Shown one piece after another: positions 9,293 through 18,806 of a stretch of 64,000 nucleotides of DNA. The stretch's first letter is position 1. The number at the start of each line of letters is the position of its first letter. Source of the DNA: Stentor roeselii (Eukaryota > Ciliophora > Heterotrichea > Heterotrichida > Stentoridae); assembly GCA_006503475.1 (NCBI GenBank), contig RSEH01000068.1, forward strand, positions 111,499-175,498, given 5' to 3'. The notes below the pieces were generated by a model. That model did no database searches. It saw only the letters and a list, made by a program, of their open reading frames with translations, and was not told where the DNA came from. The translations under genes were made by a program, and so were the position numbers.

Positions 9293-9850
9293 CTAATAAA
9301 AAATTCTTCGGATCATGTTGCTCTTCACAAGGTTCCGATTTGTATTCAAAGTTGAAAACTTATACCCTTTGAACCCTTTTGTTTTAATTTGAGGTGTTTG
9401 CATCATAAAATCCTGATATTCCGGACTAGGAGAATAATAATTCGCTCTAGATTCAGAAAAACTTTTCAAAGAATTCTCAGATTTATTCCAAATCATTTTT
9501 CCCGTGATTCCCAAGTATTTCTTCTGAGAATCTGTAGATTTTAAAAAGGTCTCTTGAAATAACTTCTTTTTTTCAGTGATGGTAAGAGGCTGAAAGTCAA
9601 ATCCACCAGAATAAAGATTAGAGTCTCCATCAAGTCCCTTCGGAGACAATGCAATACTTTGAGCTTTTTCAAGACCTCTAACTTCACTTTTCAACGATTC
9701 TATTTTTTTAAGTGAACAATTCTGTAACCCGTTTAAAGAAAGTGTTCCAAGTTTCTTGTTTTTCTTTTCAGGAGTGAAAATTAATTCAGCAAACTTCTTA
9801 TTCAGAACTTTCCTCTTCATTAAAGACTCTCTGGTATTTCCTTTATTCAT
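9293..9850 (-). CDS. Basic, disordered protein of unknown function
   Basis: 185 residues, ATG at 9850, TAA stop. It is rich in Lys, Ser, Asn and Leu, starting MNKGNTRESLMKRKVLNKKF. No folded domain, membrane segment or coiled coil stands out. The sequence ends NMIRRIFY. It lies 22 nt downstream of the cytidylyltransferase stop and 13 nt upstream of the next gene's stop-side neighbour, in the same orientation. The reading frame is supported by its clean ATG-to-stop fit between neighbours. Confidence 0.6.
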   Translation of the reverse strand: MNKGNTRESLMKRKVLNKKFAELIFTPEKKNKKLGTLSLNGLQNCSLKKIESLKSEVRGLEKAQSIALSPKGLDGDSNLYSGGFDFQPLTITEKKKLFQETFLKSTDSQKKYLGITGKMIWNKSENSLKSFSESRANYYSPSPEYQDFMMQTPQIKTKGFKGYKFSTLNTNRNLVKSNMIRRIFY

Positions 9851-9872
9851 AAATAATATAAATGATTACCTA

Positions 9873-11240
9873 TTAAACTTCCTGAACATAAGTCTTAGTC
9901 TCATTATATTTTTTCTCCCTTTGAGTGTAGACCTGGAACTTATTGAGATACTTAGAACGATTTTCAACAATCCGATCAATGATATCCTGAGTGTCAAGTT
10001 TATAAAAGCTTTCAATTTCTCTGTAAATTTCTATTTCTTTAGGCACAGCATAAGGGTCTTCATCAAGGTCAACACTTCCTTTTCTCCATCTTTTAACAGA
10101 AGGGTCGCCTTTATGAACAGTTCCTTGAACAACGACTTTTATGTTCATTCCAGTGATGAGTTCTTTGGTGATCACCCAGGGCGCCCCGATGATGACCTCA
10201 TCGACGAACTTGGTGCTTAAGACGCACATGACTCGGTCGTGCAAACCCATTATTGGGAAGTTGGATCCTTTGTAGTAGTTGACTGTCTGGTCGTCATGAA
10301 TACCAACTATTAGGTAGTCCCCTAGTTCTTTTGCTCTTTTCATTGTTTCTACGTGACCGATGTGGAATAAGTCAAATGTACCGTCCATGTAAACTATTAT
10401 GTCGTTTGGCTTTGGCTCTCTTTTATTTGAAAATTCACTTAGTCTTCTTGATGTTGTTAATGAGTTCTTTTTTTCAGCACTTCGTGGATGATCATTGTTG
10501 GGAAGAGCTTCCTTAGTAACCAGCAGCAACTTTCCAACAATTTGAGTAGTCGAAACCCCTTCAGTTCTTTTAAAAATCTTACACCTTCCAGCGCGTTTTA
10601 AAATCGACATACAATCATGTCCATTCTCATTAATCGACAAGTCATCTCCATGTGCCGCATATTTGCAATTAAGTGAATCAAGTAATTCAATAGTAGGAGA
10701 ATAAGGAGCATTTTCAACGACTTCATCAATCCACTTACAAGACCTAGCCAAAGCATATCTTTCCTGTTCATTCATAACAGGAGGGCCCTTATTCCTCGAT
10801 ATTTCTTCATCTGAATGCACCCCGACAACCAAGACTTTCCCTAAAGCCTTTGCTTGACGAATGGCGTTGAAATGTCCTGAATGCATCAAATCAAAGCAAC
10901 CGTCCATGTAAATCCTGTCAGGATCTGCTGAACAAGGACTCGGAGCTGATTTTTCAAGGGATAAGGGCGAAGTGGACTCGAGAGACTCGAAGGAATTGCA
11001 TGATTCTAAAGGATAATCTGGATTTTCTGAATGAACTTTTATGAAAGACAAAAAATCAGAATTTAAATCTTTCGCCAGTTGATCTGCTAAGTCTAAAGCT
11101 GAATTTTCTTTTGCTGATGTGCTCATTTTGGACCAGAGAGATGAGAGTTGAGGGAATATGGAACTGGAGGGGTTTTGAGAAAGAAGTCGGGAAATGACTA
11201 GGAATAAAATTTCTCTGTTTGGGAAGACTTGTTCTGACAT
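9873..11240 (-). CDS. PCYT2: Ethanolamine-phosphate cytidylyltransferase
   Basis: 455 residues from ATG at 11240 (MSEQVFPNREIL); the frame runs open a little further upstream but without an ATG. The enzyme transfers CMP from CTP to phosphoethanolamine, the rate-limiting step of the CDP-ethanolamine branch of phosphatidylethanolamine synthesis. Two cytidylyltransferase domains are present, as in the eukaryotic family. The first (about residues 105-260) has YMDGCFDLMHSGHFNAIRQA with the HxGH motif, and RTEGVSTTQIVGKLL with RTxGVSTT. The second (about 285-420) has YMDGTFDLFHIGHVETMKRA with HIGH. Length matches the animal enzyme's roughly 390-400 residues plus a 100-residue N-terminal extension of low complexity. 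No membrane anchor is visible. Confidence 0.97.
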   Translation of the reverse strand: MSEQVFPNREILFLVISRLLSQNPSSSIFPQLSSLWSKMSTSAKENSALDLADQLAKDLNSDFLSFIKVHSENPDYPLESCNSFESLESTSPLSLEKSAPSPCSADPDRIYMDGCFDLMHSGHFNAIRQAKALGKVLVVGVHSDEEISRNKGPPVMNEQERYALARSCKWIDEVVENAPYSPTIELLDSLNCKYAAHGDDLSINENGHDCMSILKRAGRCKIFKRTEGVSTTQIVGKLLLVTKEALPNNDHPRSAEKKNSLTTSRRLSEFSNKREPKPNDIIVYMDGTFDLFHIGHVETMKRAKELGDYLIVGIHDDQTVNYYKGSNFPIMGLHDRVMCVLSTKFVDEVIIGAPWVITKELITGMNIKVVVQGTVHKGDPSVKRWRKGSVDLDEDPYAVPKEIEIYREIESFYKLDTQDIIDRIVENRSKYLNKFQVYTQREKKYNETKTYVQEV

Positions 11241-11612
11241 CAGCCACAAATATTAGAGAGGAAAATGGATGAGGAATTTGATTATTTTAAGATGTGTATG
11301 TTGATGAAAATTTGATTTAGTTTTTAGTAGATTGGGTGGAAAAGAATGAGGAGTTTTTAGATGTTTTTAAAGATTTTTATCATATCGAGAATTATGTGAT
11401 TTGATGAAAACTGAGTTAATATTATAAGCTCTGTTATATAATATGTATATTAATGTGAGTGAATAATAATTAAGAGTTCTTTTCTCAAGTTAATTTATTC
11501 TAATCACGATAATCATCAAATTCTCTAATAACTTTAATTTCCTTCTTAATATTCAAAGTTACCATGATCCATAATTAAAAATTAAACTCCTCAAGAGCTT
11601 CTTTCCTCTTAA
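11241..11612. other. Intergenic spacer
   Basis: About 370 nt between the cytidylyltransferase start and the SET gene stop. The part nearest the cytidylyltransferase ATG (11255-11400) is G/T/A-rich on the plus strand, so C/A-rich and G-poor on that gene's coding strand. The remainder is AT-rich. No gene seen. Confidence 0.55.
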
Positions 11613-12932
11613 CTATTCATCTTTTTTATTATAATACTTAGCAAACAACTCAGTATCCTCAATAGCTTCCTTAATCTTCTTCTTCCTTTCTTCCTTCAAC
11701 TCAATTTCAATCCTTTCAGCCTGATTAGCAGCGATTTTATCCCACTTGATAAGCATTTTAGTAAGACGAGAGAACTCATAAACACATTTTTCCTTACAAA
11801 GAAATTCAGCAATAGGAAGATTATCAGGTGGTTCAACAAGCCAGTCAGGTGTGAATCCATCAGGAAACCTTTCACTTCCATAGTTGATAAAAAGTTCTTC
11901 ATTCAAAAGTGGGTTCAAAGCAACGATGGCGACAACTCGAGTTTTTCCAGGAGGGTCTCTCGGATTCACAGACTGATTCATGTAAGGAAAGTGGTTTAAA
12001 AGAAAAGAAGGAAAAAAATTCTCAGGAAATTCAAAGTCAATGAAACAAACATTCGCTGGACGCCCTTCAGGAGGGTGGTTGATGAAATGGCCTAAAGCGT
12101 AAGGATTTATCATTTGTGGAAGAACCTCGATTGGCATGTTTTGGGATAATCTTTCTCTTTTTGAGATTAGTTCTTCACACCCAGAACCCATGTTGAATGG
12201 AGGGTAAAATAAGTGGGCGTTGTGGTTTATTGCGTCGCCGTTGTGGCGGAGAAGGTAAGGAAGCTCTGTTAGAGGACTGTGTTTCAGGGGATTCGTTGAT
12301 AGAATTTCCTTAGTGTAATAAATCCCTGGATAAAAACCAATAAGAGAACCCGCTGGCACCGGTGTTCTGTTGAAAATCCACACGCCATTACCTGCCTGTG
12401 GATGAGGAATCGACGATGGTCTCAGTTCAAGCACATGTCCAATCGAAGAAACAAGCAATGGAAAAAGATCTGATGTAAACGTTTGCCAAATCGAGGCATA
12501 TTCCTTCGTCGTCTCTTTCGTTTTTCTTTTTAATCATTACGCAGACTGTATAGGAAACATGTTCGGGTCAAGTAATTCCCTACTCGAAGAATATCGTCTA
12601 GGGTCATAAATCACAGGAATATTCCTTGAAATTCTATGCATCGAGTTCAATATCTTAAAAGTCTTTTCAAGGTACTCACTATTCACCATAACTCTCGACT
12701 CTTCAATCGAGATATTCTCAATCTCTTCTTTAATTTTTTCAAATGAAACCGATTCGACCGACTTGCTGACCTGAGAAAGAAAAGCTCCTTGATACAACAT
12801 TTGTTCCAAATAAATACTTTCAAATTCCTTCTCTATTTTTTGTTTCATGAAAGACAAAAGATACTTCCCAGGTCTTCTTGCTGCGGAAAACACGATTTCA
12901 GCGAGTTCTCTTCCGAAAGAATTAGCAGCCAT
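11613..12932 (-). CDS. SET-domain protein resembling SETD9, one 15-nt intron
   Basis: Spliced product of 434 residues from exons 12932-12541 and 12525-11613. Without splicing there are two frames; the downstream one has no ATG, because a TAA and a TGA sit in the 15-nt intron. The SET domain has AGNGVWIFNRTPVPAG (GxG), GFYPGIYY, YALGHFINHPPEGRPANVCF (the NHxxxPN-type cofactor motif) and NEELFINYGSERF (ELxxxYG). The order and the ANVCF/EFPENFFPSFL stretch resemble animal SETD9, whose substrate is poorly known. A lysine methyltransferase role is inferred. The N-terminal 130 residues are helical, as in SETD9. The ATG lies 9 nt after the stop of the TPR gene upstream. Confidence 0.8.
12526..12540 (-). 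other. 15-nt intron in the SETD9-like gene
   Basis: On the minus strand it reads GTAATGATTAAAAAG. It contains in-frame TAA and TGA, and its removal joins the upstream 130-residue frame to the ATG-less SET frame in phase. The 3' end is AAG rather than the commoner TAG, as in the first intron of the Kelch gene. Confidence 0.7.
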
Positions 12933-12941
12933 TATGATTAA

Positions 12942-15284
12942 CTATCTGACAAAAGGGAAATCTTGTTTATTTCTTTCAAGGTACTTCTGTTTATGAATGT
13001 TTTCAACTACTTCGTTTCGGTAGTTGTGCCATTTCTTGAATAGTTCGTCCATCTCGTTTGCGTCGATGTCGTCTGGACTGTCAATGTGGAAACCTTTGCT
13101 TAAAATGCTTTTTACTATGAACTCAGCTTGCGCGTCGAGGAACTGCATGTGCTCTTTTAAGATTAAAAGAATTCCTACCTCTGATGAACGTGCTATAAAT
13201 GAAAATTTTGAAGGAGAGGCCTTGTGGAAATTGCCTTGGAATACTTCGTTGTCTAGGACTGATCTACCACCGAAGTACTCGGTTGGGTGAAGGGTAAAGT
13301 TGAGAATTGAATCTTTTACTTTGTTGTGATCTTGGAACGAGCAAGACTTCTGATTATTTTTCTTCGGACTTTCAGCATCAATTACATTTCTTCCCTTGTC
13401 CCTATAACTAAGGTCGAAACTTTGGGGTTTCGGTGATCCTTCAGGTGAATAATTCCCAGTATAAAAGGGTCTAGGTGACTTCTGCCTGATTTTCGCATTT
13501 CCATAAATGATGGGTCTAGGTCTTTTATCAACCAATCCTTCAGTCACAACTTCCAAATGTCCCGAAGTGACAATATAAAGTCCTTTCGGCATTTCCCCTT
13601 TCTTAAGAACCAAATCCCCAAGTTGATAAGTCTTACTAATCACATTCGATGCAAGAGTATACAAAGAATTGAGTTCAATATCTTTAAAAAGCCTGAGAGT
13701 AGCTAAAAATGCGACTTTCGCTTCAAGTTCAGGTTTCAGGTACTTAAAAAGCAGTCTTTTGTACTCTTTCTTCGGAATAGTCAGCATCGTAGAAGGCTCT
13801 GTCACAATGCAAGTGCCTTTTCTCGGCTCTTTTTCATTCACAGTGCTTAAAACTGACACATCTCCGAATTGCCGCCCGTCGTATAAAGAAGAGATGATGA
13901 CTGGATGGTTACGCACTTCGCTTAGTCTTTTGTTGATCACTACTGAACCTTTTATTATCACGTACATGCTTTCACCTGGGTCACCTTCTCGGAAAACAAC
14001 GTCACCTGGGGAAAAAGTCTCGATTTTTGCACATAAATAAATACTTTCTCGCATGTGAAGAGGAAACTTCTGTAAAAATTCAAGTTTTGAAGCGATTTTG
14101 TCGATTTTTTCTAAACTTTTTACTTTTTTACTGAGTTCTTCTGTTAGGAATTTTATTTGGTTTTCGGTTATGAACTCGAAATCGTTGTCTTTTGAAGATT
14201 CTCGAAGTTCTTCGGTTTTTTGAAGGTCTTTTGCAACGTAATGTCTGAGGACTCGCATTTTTTGATTGAACTTTAAGGCAGCTTCGAAAGTTTCGAAATA
14301 TTCTTCTTCTTTTTCCAGGGCATTAATTTGAATGACTCCAGGTTTGTACTGTTGTTTCGGTTCACTTGAATAAACTCTTACTTTTTCTATTTGCTGTTTC
14401 TGAATCATTGTATTTTGCCTGTAAATCATTGGTTTTACCTTCGGATTAGTATGACTTCGACTAGTCTTTTGTTTATCTTTCGGAGAAATTGTGGCAGAAT
14501 GCAAACCAAATCGTGAAGACGTATTTTTTGCAGTGGTTCTCTTGTCAGAATTGATACTAACCTCGTTAACCTTTATAAAAGTGCGACTTCCTTCAGGGTA
14601 AAGCTGAACCAAGTTGGTTTTTCTTCTTTTGGAAGAAGTTTGAGGTCTTGATGGTTTTATTGAAAGGTCAGTTGAAGGAGTTATCAATTTTCTTGACTCT
14701 AAACGCTTTTTTGGCTCAAAACCGTTGTTTTTCTTTAGGTCGTCTAGGAAGTTTGTCACTTTTCCTGTCTGGCATAAGACGAAAGTTCGAAGTTTGTATA
14801 GGTCTTCGGGAGGGTTGCTTAGAATTTCTAAAGCGTTGTCTATTGTTTGCATCACCTGGCTTAAATCACCTATTTGTAGCTGAGCCAGAACTTTGTTGAT
14901 GTGTGGGATAGGGCTTTCTGGTAAAATTCTTGAGGATTTTCCGAAAACTATGACAGCTTCATCTAATAACTGTAGGTGATAATAGCATGCTCCAAGGTTT
15001 ATAAATGTTTCGAAATTTAAAGGACTGTAAGCCAATGCTCTTTTAAAAGAATGGATAGCAGAAAAATATTCAGATTTTTCATAGTTTTGAACAGCTTTAC
15101 TGAAGTAATAGATAAACAGAGAGTTTTCTTCTTCTCTAGCTTCATGAAAAAAAGCTATTTGAATATCTTTCACTGATGATAAAGGTGCAGGTGTAAGACA
15201 CTCCGGCGATTTGCTCGAATCCTGATTAAATGAAAGACTTGAAATTTTCGACTGCGATAAAAGTTTAATTTGAGAAATCATCAT
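12942..15284 (-). CDS. TPR protein with two cyclic-nucleotide-binding folds
   Basis: 780 residues, starting MMISQIKLL. Residues about 55-165 form roughly three TPR repeats (AIHSFKRALAYSPLNFETFI, LGACYYHLQLLDEAVIVFGK). A first cNMP-binding fold lies near residues 390-510, with PGDVVFREGDPGESMYVIIK followed by the phosphate-cassette region FGDVSVLSTVNEKEPRKGTC; the usual FGE is FGD but an Arg follows. A second fold near 525-720 starts LGDLVLKKGEMPKGLYIVTS, carries a long Ser/Pro insertion, and its cassette (YFGGRSVLDNEVFQGNF) lacks the Arg that binds the cyclic phosphate. Site 2 is therefore probably non-binding. There is no kinase domain, so this is a scaffold or sensor, not PKG. Ligand, if any, unknown. 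Confidence 0.85.
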   Translation of the reverse strand: MMISQIKLLSQSKISSLSFNQDSSKSPECLTPAPLSSVKDIQIAFFHEAREEENSLFIYYFSKAVQNYEKSEYFSAIHSFKRALAYSPLNFETFINLGACYYHLQLLDEAVIVFGKSSRILPESPIPHINKVLAQLQIGDLSQVMQTIDNALEILSNPPEDLYKLRTFVLCQTGKVTNFLDDLKKNNGFEPKKRLESRKLITPSTDLSIKPSRPQTSSKRRKTNLVQLYPEGSRTFIKVNEVSINSDKRTTAKNTSSRFGLHSATISPKDKQKTSRSHTNPKVKPMIYRQNTMIQKQQIEKVRVYSSEPKQQYKPGVIQINALEKEEEYFETFEAALKFNQKMRVLRHYVAKDLQKTEELRESSKDNDFEFITENQIKFLTEELSKKVKSLEKIDKIASKLEFLQKFPLHMRESIYLCAKIETFSPGDVVFREGDPGESMYVIIKGSVVINKRLSEVRNHPVIISSLYDGRQFGDVSVLSTVNEKEPRKGTCIVTEPSTMLTIPKKEYKRLLFKYLKPELEAKVAFLATLRLFKDIELNSLYTLASNVISKTYQLGDLVLKKGEMPKGLYIVTSGHLEVVTEGLVDKRPRPIIYGNAKIRQKSPRPFYTGNYSPEGSPKPQSFDLSYRDKGRNVIDAESPKKNNQKSCSFQDHNKVKDSILNFTLHPTEYFGGRSVLDNEVFQGNFHKASPSKFSFIARSSEVGILLILKEHMQFLDAQAEFIVKSILSKGFHIDSPDDIDANEMDELFKKWHNYRNEVVENIHKQKYLERNKQDFPFVR

Positions 15285-15457
15285 TTTTATAATATCCTCA
15301 AAAATACCTCACAAGAATTCAGATAAAAGCTATTTCGAGGCAAGTCGAATTCAAACAAATAATTGAAAACATTGATTTCTTAATAGAAAATTTCTTATTT
15401 ATCGAATTTAATAACTCAATACCTCAGATTTAAATACAGTCAACGGTTTATAAGAAA

Positions 15458-17044
15458 ATGTCATCGTTGCCCTTATACGAAAGAGACCATACCTACAACT
15501 GCCCCATCTGCAGGCCTAAAGCCCCATCTCAATACTTAGGAAGATACGAAAGCTACTTATCTCTGATAAAATCAGAAATTTCCATGCTTCCACTTCCATA
15601 CCAATCCAAACTCAATCTCGAGCAAACAATCGAAGACATCTTATATTCAATCTACTCTTCAAAAGCGCCTTCAGAGCAGGTCCCAATCTCGATAAACGAT
15701 TACCGTTCACAAGAAAAACTTTTAAATTTAGAACAAAAGTACTCCTCACTTCTCTACGACTACGAAAAAGAGAGAAATTACAGACTTGACCTTGAAACCG
15801 AACTTTCCTCGCTTCAAAGTCGAGTCATTCATTTGACTCAAGCGTCTCAAGACTGTTCAGAAAAACATGTGAGTGCTTTGAAAGTAACTGACTTAAATTC
15901 TGAAATCGAGATGCTTAAAAGAAGACTTCAAGACGCACTTCAAGAAAATCATGAACTGAGAAATCAAAAAAAAATTAATGATGAGCTAAAGTTTAACCAT
16001 AGGGAACTACAGGGAGAAGTTGATAAAAAGGATAAAAGAATTTCTCAGGTCTTGCAGGACCTTGCGCATTATAAAGACTTGTATTTGAATTTCAGGGATG
16101 GCTTCTCGAAGGATTCTACTTCTGTTAATCAGAGGTATGAAAAAATCGTGCAGGAAAAAATGCAGATTGAAGAAGAGCTCAGGGAAACTAAGGAAAAGTA
16201 TAAAAGACTTGCGAAGAAGTACTCGGATAAGGCTCAGGAAATTGATGAGTCGAAAACTATCACTTTTAAACCTGGACAAAATTTACATAATCAGAAATCA
16301 CTGAAAAGTGAAAATAATGAAAAATCTTTGAAAGGGGAATATGCTAAAAAATCTTTCAACAATGAAAATAATGGAAAAAGTTATAAAAATGGAAATAGTG
16401 GAAAACCGGTTAAGTCTGGAAATAATCCTGGTAATAATAGAAGTGAATTTTCAGAGAGGTCTGAAAGGTCTGAGAGATTTGACAGATCTGATAGAAATGA
16501 TAGATCTGACAGATATGATAGGTCTGATCTCTCACGGAGTGATGATAGGTCTTATAGTAATGAAAGATCTGGAAGGTATGAAGACTCTGATAGAAATGAA
16601 GATCCCGATGATTACAACATGAAACGAAAGCCAGGAGCAAGACTGCGAGAACCCGGCAAGCAAGTCAACAACCCAGCTCAAAAAGACGAAAAAACCCCAT
16701 TAAAAAACCCCACTCCCACAAAAAACACTAAAGAATCACCCTACAGCACTTCCAACCTAAAAAAAGAAAAACGATCAAATTTCGTCGACAACGAATACAT
16801 CACAAATTCCCGAAACACCTCAGAAAGTCCTCAAAGAAGACAAATAAAAAGCAGAACGAACATATCTCAAAGCCGCAGAAGGTCCTCAGAAATGACTCCA
16901 GGTTTCGGCACCAGCATAAAAAGAAACCGTTCAAGCAACTCTCCAGTACGACCCTCAACACACAAGCCCCATTTAGAATCAAAGCCTTGCGAGATCTGTG
17001 TGCGTCGCCATGGAGAAGCTTATTTCAGGTCAAGCGCTCATTAA
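15458..17044 (+). CDS. Coiled-coil protein with Ser/Arg/Asp-repeat region and terminal CxxC motifs
   Basis: 528 residues. It opens with YNCPICRPKAPSQ (a CxxC) near residue 13 and closes with KPCEICVRRHGEAYF (a second CxxC), which together could hold a zinc ion if the ends meet. Residues about 90-270 are coiled coil. Residues about 330-390 are a repetitive SR/DR tract (SERSERSERFDRSDRNDRSD). The remaining C-terminal part is basic, Ser/Pro-rich and disordered. SR/DR tracts are common in RNA-processing proteins, but the coiled coil and lack of an RRM make a structural role equally likely. The TAA stop overlaps by 4 nt the stop of the convergent gene (palindromic TTAA). Confidence 0.8.
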   Translation: MSSLPLYERDHTYNCPICRPKAPSQYLGRYESYLSLIKSEISMLPLPYQSKLNLEQTIEDILYSIYSSKAPSEQVPISINDYRSQEKLLNLEQKYSSLLYDYEKERNYRLDLETELSSLQSRVIHLTQASQDCSEKHVSALKVTDLNSEIEMLKRRLQDALQENHELRNQKKINDELKFNHRELQGEVDKKDKRISQVLQDLAHYKDLYLNFRDGFSKDSTSVNQRYEKIVQEKMQIEEELRETKEKYKRLAKKYSDKAQEIDESKTITFKPGQNLHNQKSLKSENNEKSLKGEYAKKSFNNENNGKSYKNGNSGKPVKSGNNPGNNRSEFSERSERSERFDRSDRNDRSDRYDRSDLSRSDDRSYSNERSGRYEDSDRNEDPDDYNMKRKPGARLREPGKQVNNPAQKDEKTPLKNPTPTKNTKESPYSTSNLKKEKRSNFVDNEYITNSRNTSESPQRRQIKSRTNISQSRRRSSEMTPGFGTSIKRNRSSNSPVRPSTHKPHLESKPCEICVRRHGEAYFRSSAH

Positions 17045-17949
17045 CTTAGATTACACTTAAAATAAAAAGGAGGACTAAGAGTTCTTCTCACAATTAAATC
17101 AGAATAAGAATAATTCTGTTTTCGAGCCTTTTTCAACTGGAGAGGTCTGTCAATGACAAAGCTGGTAAGTTCATTTCTTATTGAATACTTTTTCACATTT
17201 ATCAGAAAAAGATTTCCTTTAGGGTCTTGAATCCAGTCAGCTTGTAAATTAATGATTTTACTAGAAGGGCCGTAGAATTTTTCAATAATCGCGATGAGTC
17301 CTTCCATGTTTAAATCGATTTGAGGGTGCATTGGGACGACTGAAGAAGAAACCTGGTCCATTTTCTTGATGATGTAAGAAGAATCGTCGATTTCTTGACC
17401 CATTTTCAGCTGATTTTGAAAATTTACTACTTTTTTCATTCCTGGGTGTTCATATACGTTTTTATTTGTCTTTCTTAGCAAAGATTTACGACAAGTGCCT
17501 TTGTTACCTTCGTAAGTGCAGCGGAATAAACAAACGTTCCAACTGCTTGGAATGTATCTTTGAAGGATTTGACCTCGGCTTTGAGATGTCAGCTTGTTCC
17601 AGGTCTCTAAACAGTCTTTTCGACTGAAAAGTACTTTGCAGACGTCTCTTGAACTTATGCCTTTTGTTTTACTTATCGCGATTGGAAATTTTGATTTCAT
17701 TTTGACTAAATCTTCGAAAAAATATATTGAGTCGATGAAGGTTTGACGAGGGATCTCGTGATTTAGTAAAAGATCTCCTGTTTCGTAGTTGGTTGAGAGA
17801 AGTGAGATGGAATTACTGCTAAAACCGCAGATAAATGTCTCTGGGATTGAGAGTTTTAGAGGGGTTGTCTTGGAGAGGGTTAGAAGGATTTCGAAGAAAT
17901 CGATTTCGAACTTTTTGAAGTTTTTATCAATTGATACTGAGGATATCAT
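17041..17949 (-). CDS. Unknown protein
   Basis: 302 residues, ATG at 17949, TAA overlapping the convergent gene's stop. No named domain. The region around residues 125-180 (RGQILQRYIPSSWNVCLFRC, YEGNKGTCRKSL) and the later LQADWIQDPKGNLFLINVKK look like a folded domain of the kind seen in several uncharacterised protist proteins, where the last motif lies in a beta-hairpin. Five cysteines are spread through the middle. No signal peptide or membrane segment. Function cannot be stated. Confidence 0.7.
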   Translation of the reverse strand: MISSVSIDKNFKKFEIDFFEILLTLSKTTPLKLSIPETFICGFSSNSISLLSTNYETGDLLLNHEIPRQTFIDSIYFFEDLVKMKSKFPIAISKTKGISSRDVCKVLFSRKDCLETWNKLTSQSRGQILQRYIPSSWNVCLFRCTYEGNKGTCRKSLLRKTNKNVYEHPGMKKVVNFQNQLKMGQEIDDSSYIIKKMDQVSSSVVPMHPQIDLNMEGLIAIIEKFYGPSSKIINLQADWIQDPKGNLFLINVKKYSIRNELTSFVIDRPLQLKKARKQNYSYSDLIVRRTLSPPFYFKCNLS

Positions 17950-18082
17950 TTATTTATGAGTGATTTTTGAACTCCATTATTTTGTAGGTTGAAAACTAAA
18001 AGTTTTGGTTTTTTAACTCTAATAAAATGATTATAACTGTTTTATGTAGTTTCTTCTGCAATTATTTGGAATAGATTTTGTT

Positions 18083-18163
18083 ATAGATGAGTCATATGAA
18101 CTTTTAAATTGAAATCTTCAAGATAAAATGTAGAGCTATAGATGAATCATATGAACCTTTAAA
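18083..18163 (+). repeat. Short direct repeat upstream of a plus-strand gene
   Basis: Two 26-nt copies start with ATAGATGAGTCATATGAACT at 18083 and ATAGATGAATCATATGAACC at 18138, differing at two positions and offset by 55 nt. They lie in the 241-nt spacer between divergent genes, the second copy ending 27 nt before the ATG at 18191. The position suggests a local duplication or a regulatory element pair. Confidence 0.6.
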
Positions 18164-18190
18164 CCCAAAAAAATTCCTCCTAATAATACA

Positions 18191-18802
18191 ATGGATGAAG
18201 AAACCCTAAGAAAGCTAGTAAAAAAGCACAAATACAACTTCAAGTTAATCGCAGAAGAGCTTCAAACAACCGAAGAGCGAGTTCGAAAAGAATGGACCTA
18301 CCTCTACTGCCTGGAAAAAAACAAGCCAATTCCCGCTCAAATCCAGAAAGAAAAAAACAAGTTATCATCCAAATACTCTCCAAAATTTTCAATCCAAGAA
18401 GTGACAGCCGCTGAGCTTTTAACCTCATCAAGAAAAAGAGTGAATTTTCTTGACCACTCAGACGTAGACTTCACTCAACAGAAGTCATTATCAATAACAG
18501 GTGAAGAAATCACTCCATCCGGCTTCTGTGTATTAAAACATTCACTAAAAGAAACATTTAAACAGATCCAAGAGCGAGTATTAAACTTTTTGCCTGATAT
18601 CGACGATCAAGTCGAAGACGAAGAAAATCACGACTACCGCGACTTTAAAGTCGCGATTCAAGGAGACGAAGCTGTTTTTCAAGTGAAGCAACTTGACGAG
18701 GACTGGAAGTCCGAAGTCCCTCAAGTCCCTATTCCTTGTTTTGACGACATTCAAGTCATCCCTGAAAGTGACAGGCCTAAACCTCGACTGGTGGTTAATT
18801 AA
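18191..18802 (+). CDS. Unknown protein with a possible SANT/Myb-like N-terminus
   Basis: 203 residues. The first 38 residues (LRKLVKKHKYNFKLIAEELQ then TTEERVRKEWTYLYC) have the helix-turn-helix spacing of a Myb/SANT-like module with an aromatic in the third helix. Only one such unit is present and the Trp pattern is incomplete. The C-terminal half is acidic (QVEDEENHDYRDF) and ends with Pro-rich VPIPCFDDIQ and RPKPRLVVN. A chromatin or axonemal adaptor are both possible. It is convergent with the AGC kinase, 4 nt between stops. Confidence 0.65.
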   Translation: MDEETLRKLVKKHKYNFKLIAEELQTTEERVRKEWTYLYCLEKNKPIPAQIQKEKNKLSSKYSPKFSIQEVTAAELLTSSRKRVNFLDHSDVDFTQQKSLSITGEEITPSGFCVLKHSLKETFKQIQERVLNFLPDIDDQVEDEENHDYRDFKVAIQGDEAVFQVKQLDEDWKSEVPQVPIPCFDDIQVIPESDRPKPRLVVN

Positions 18803-18806
18803 ATAG

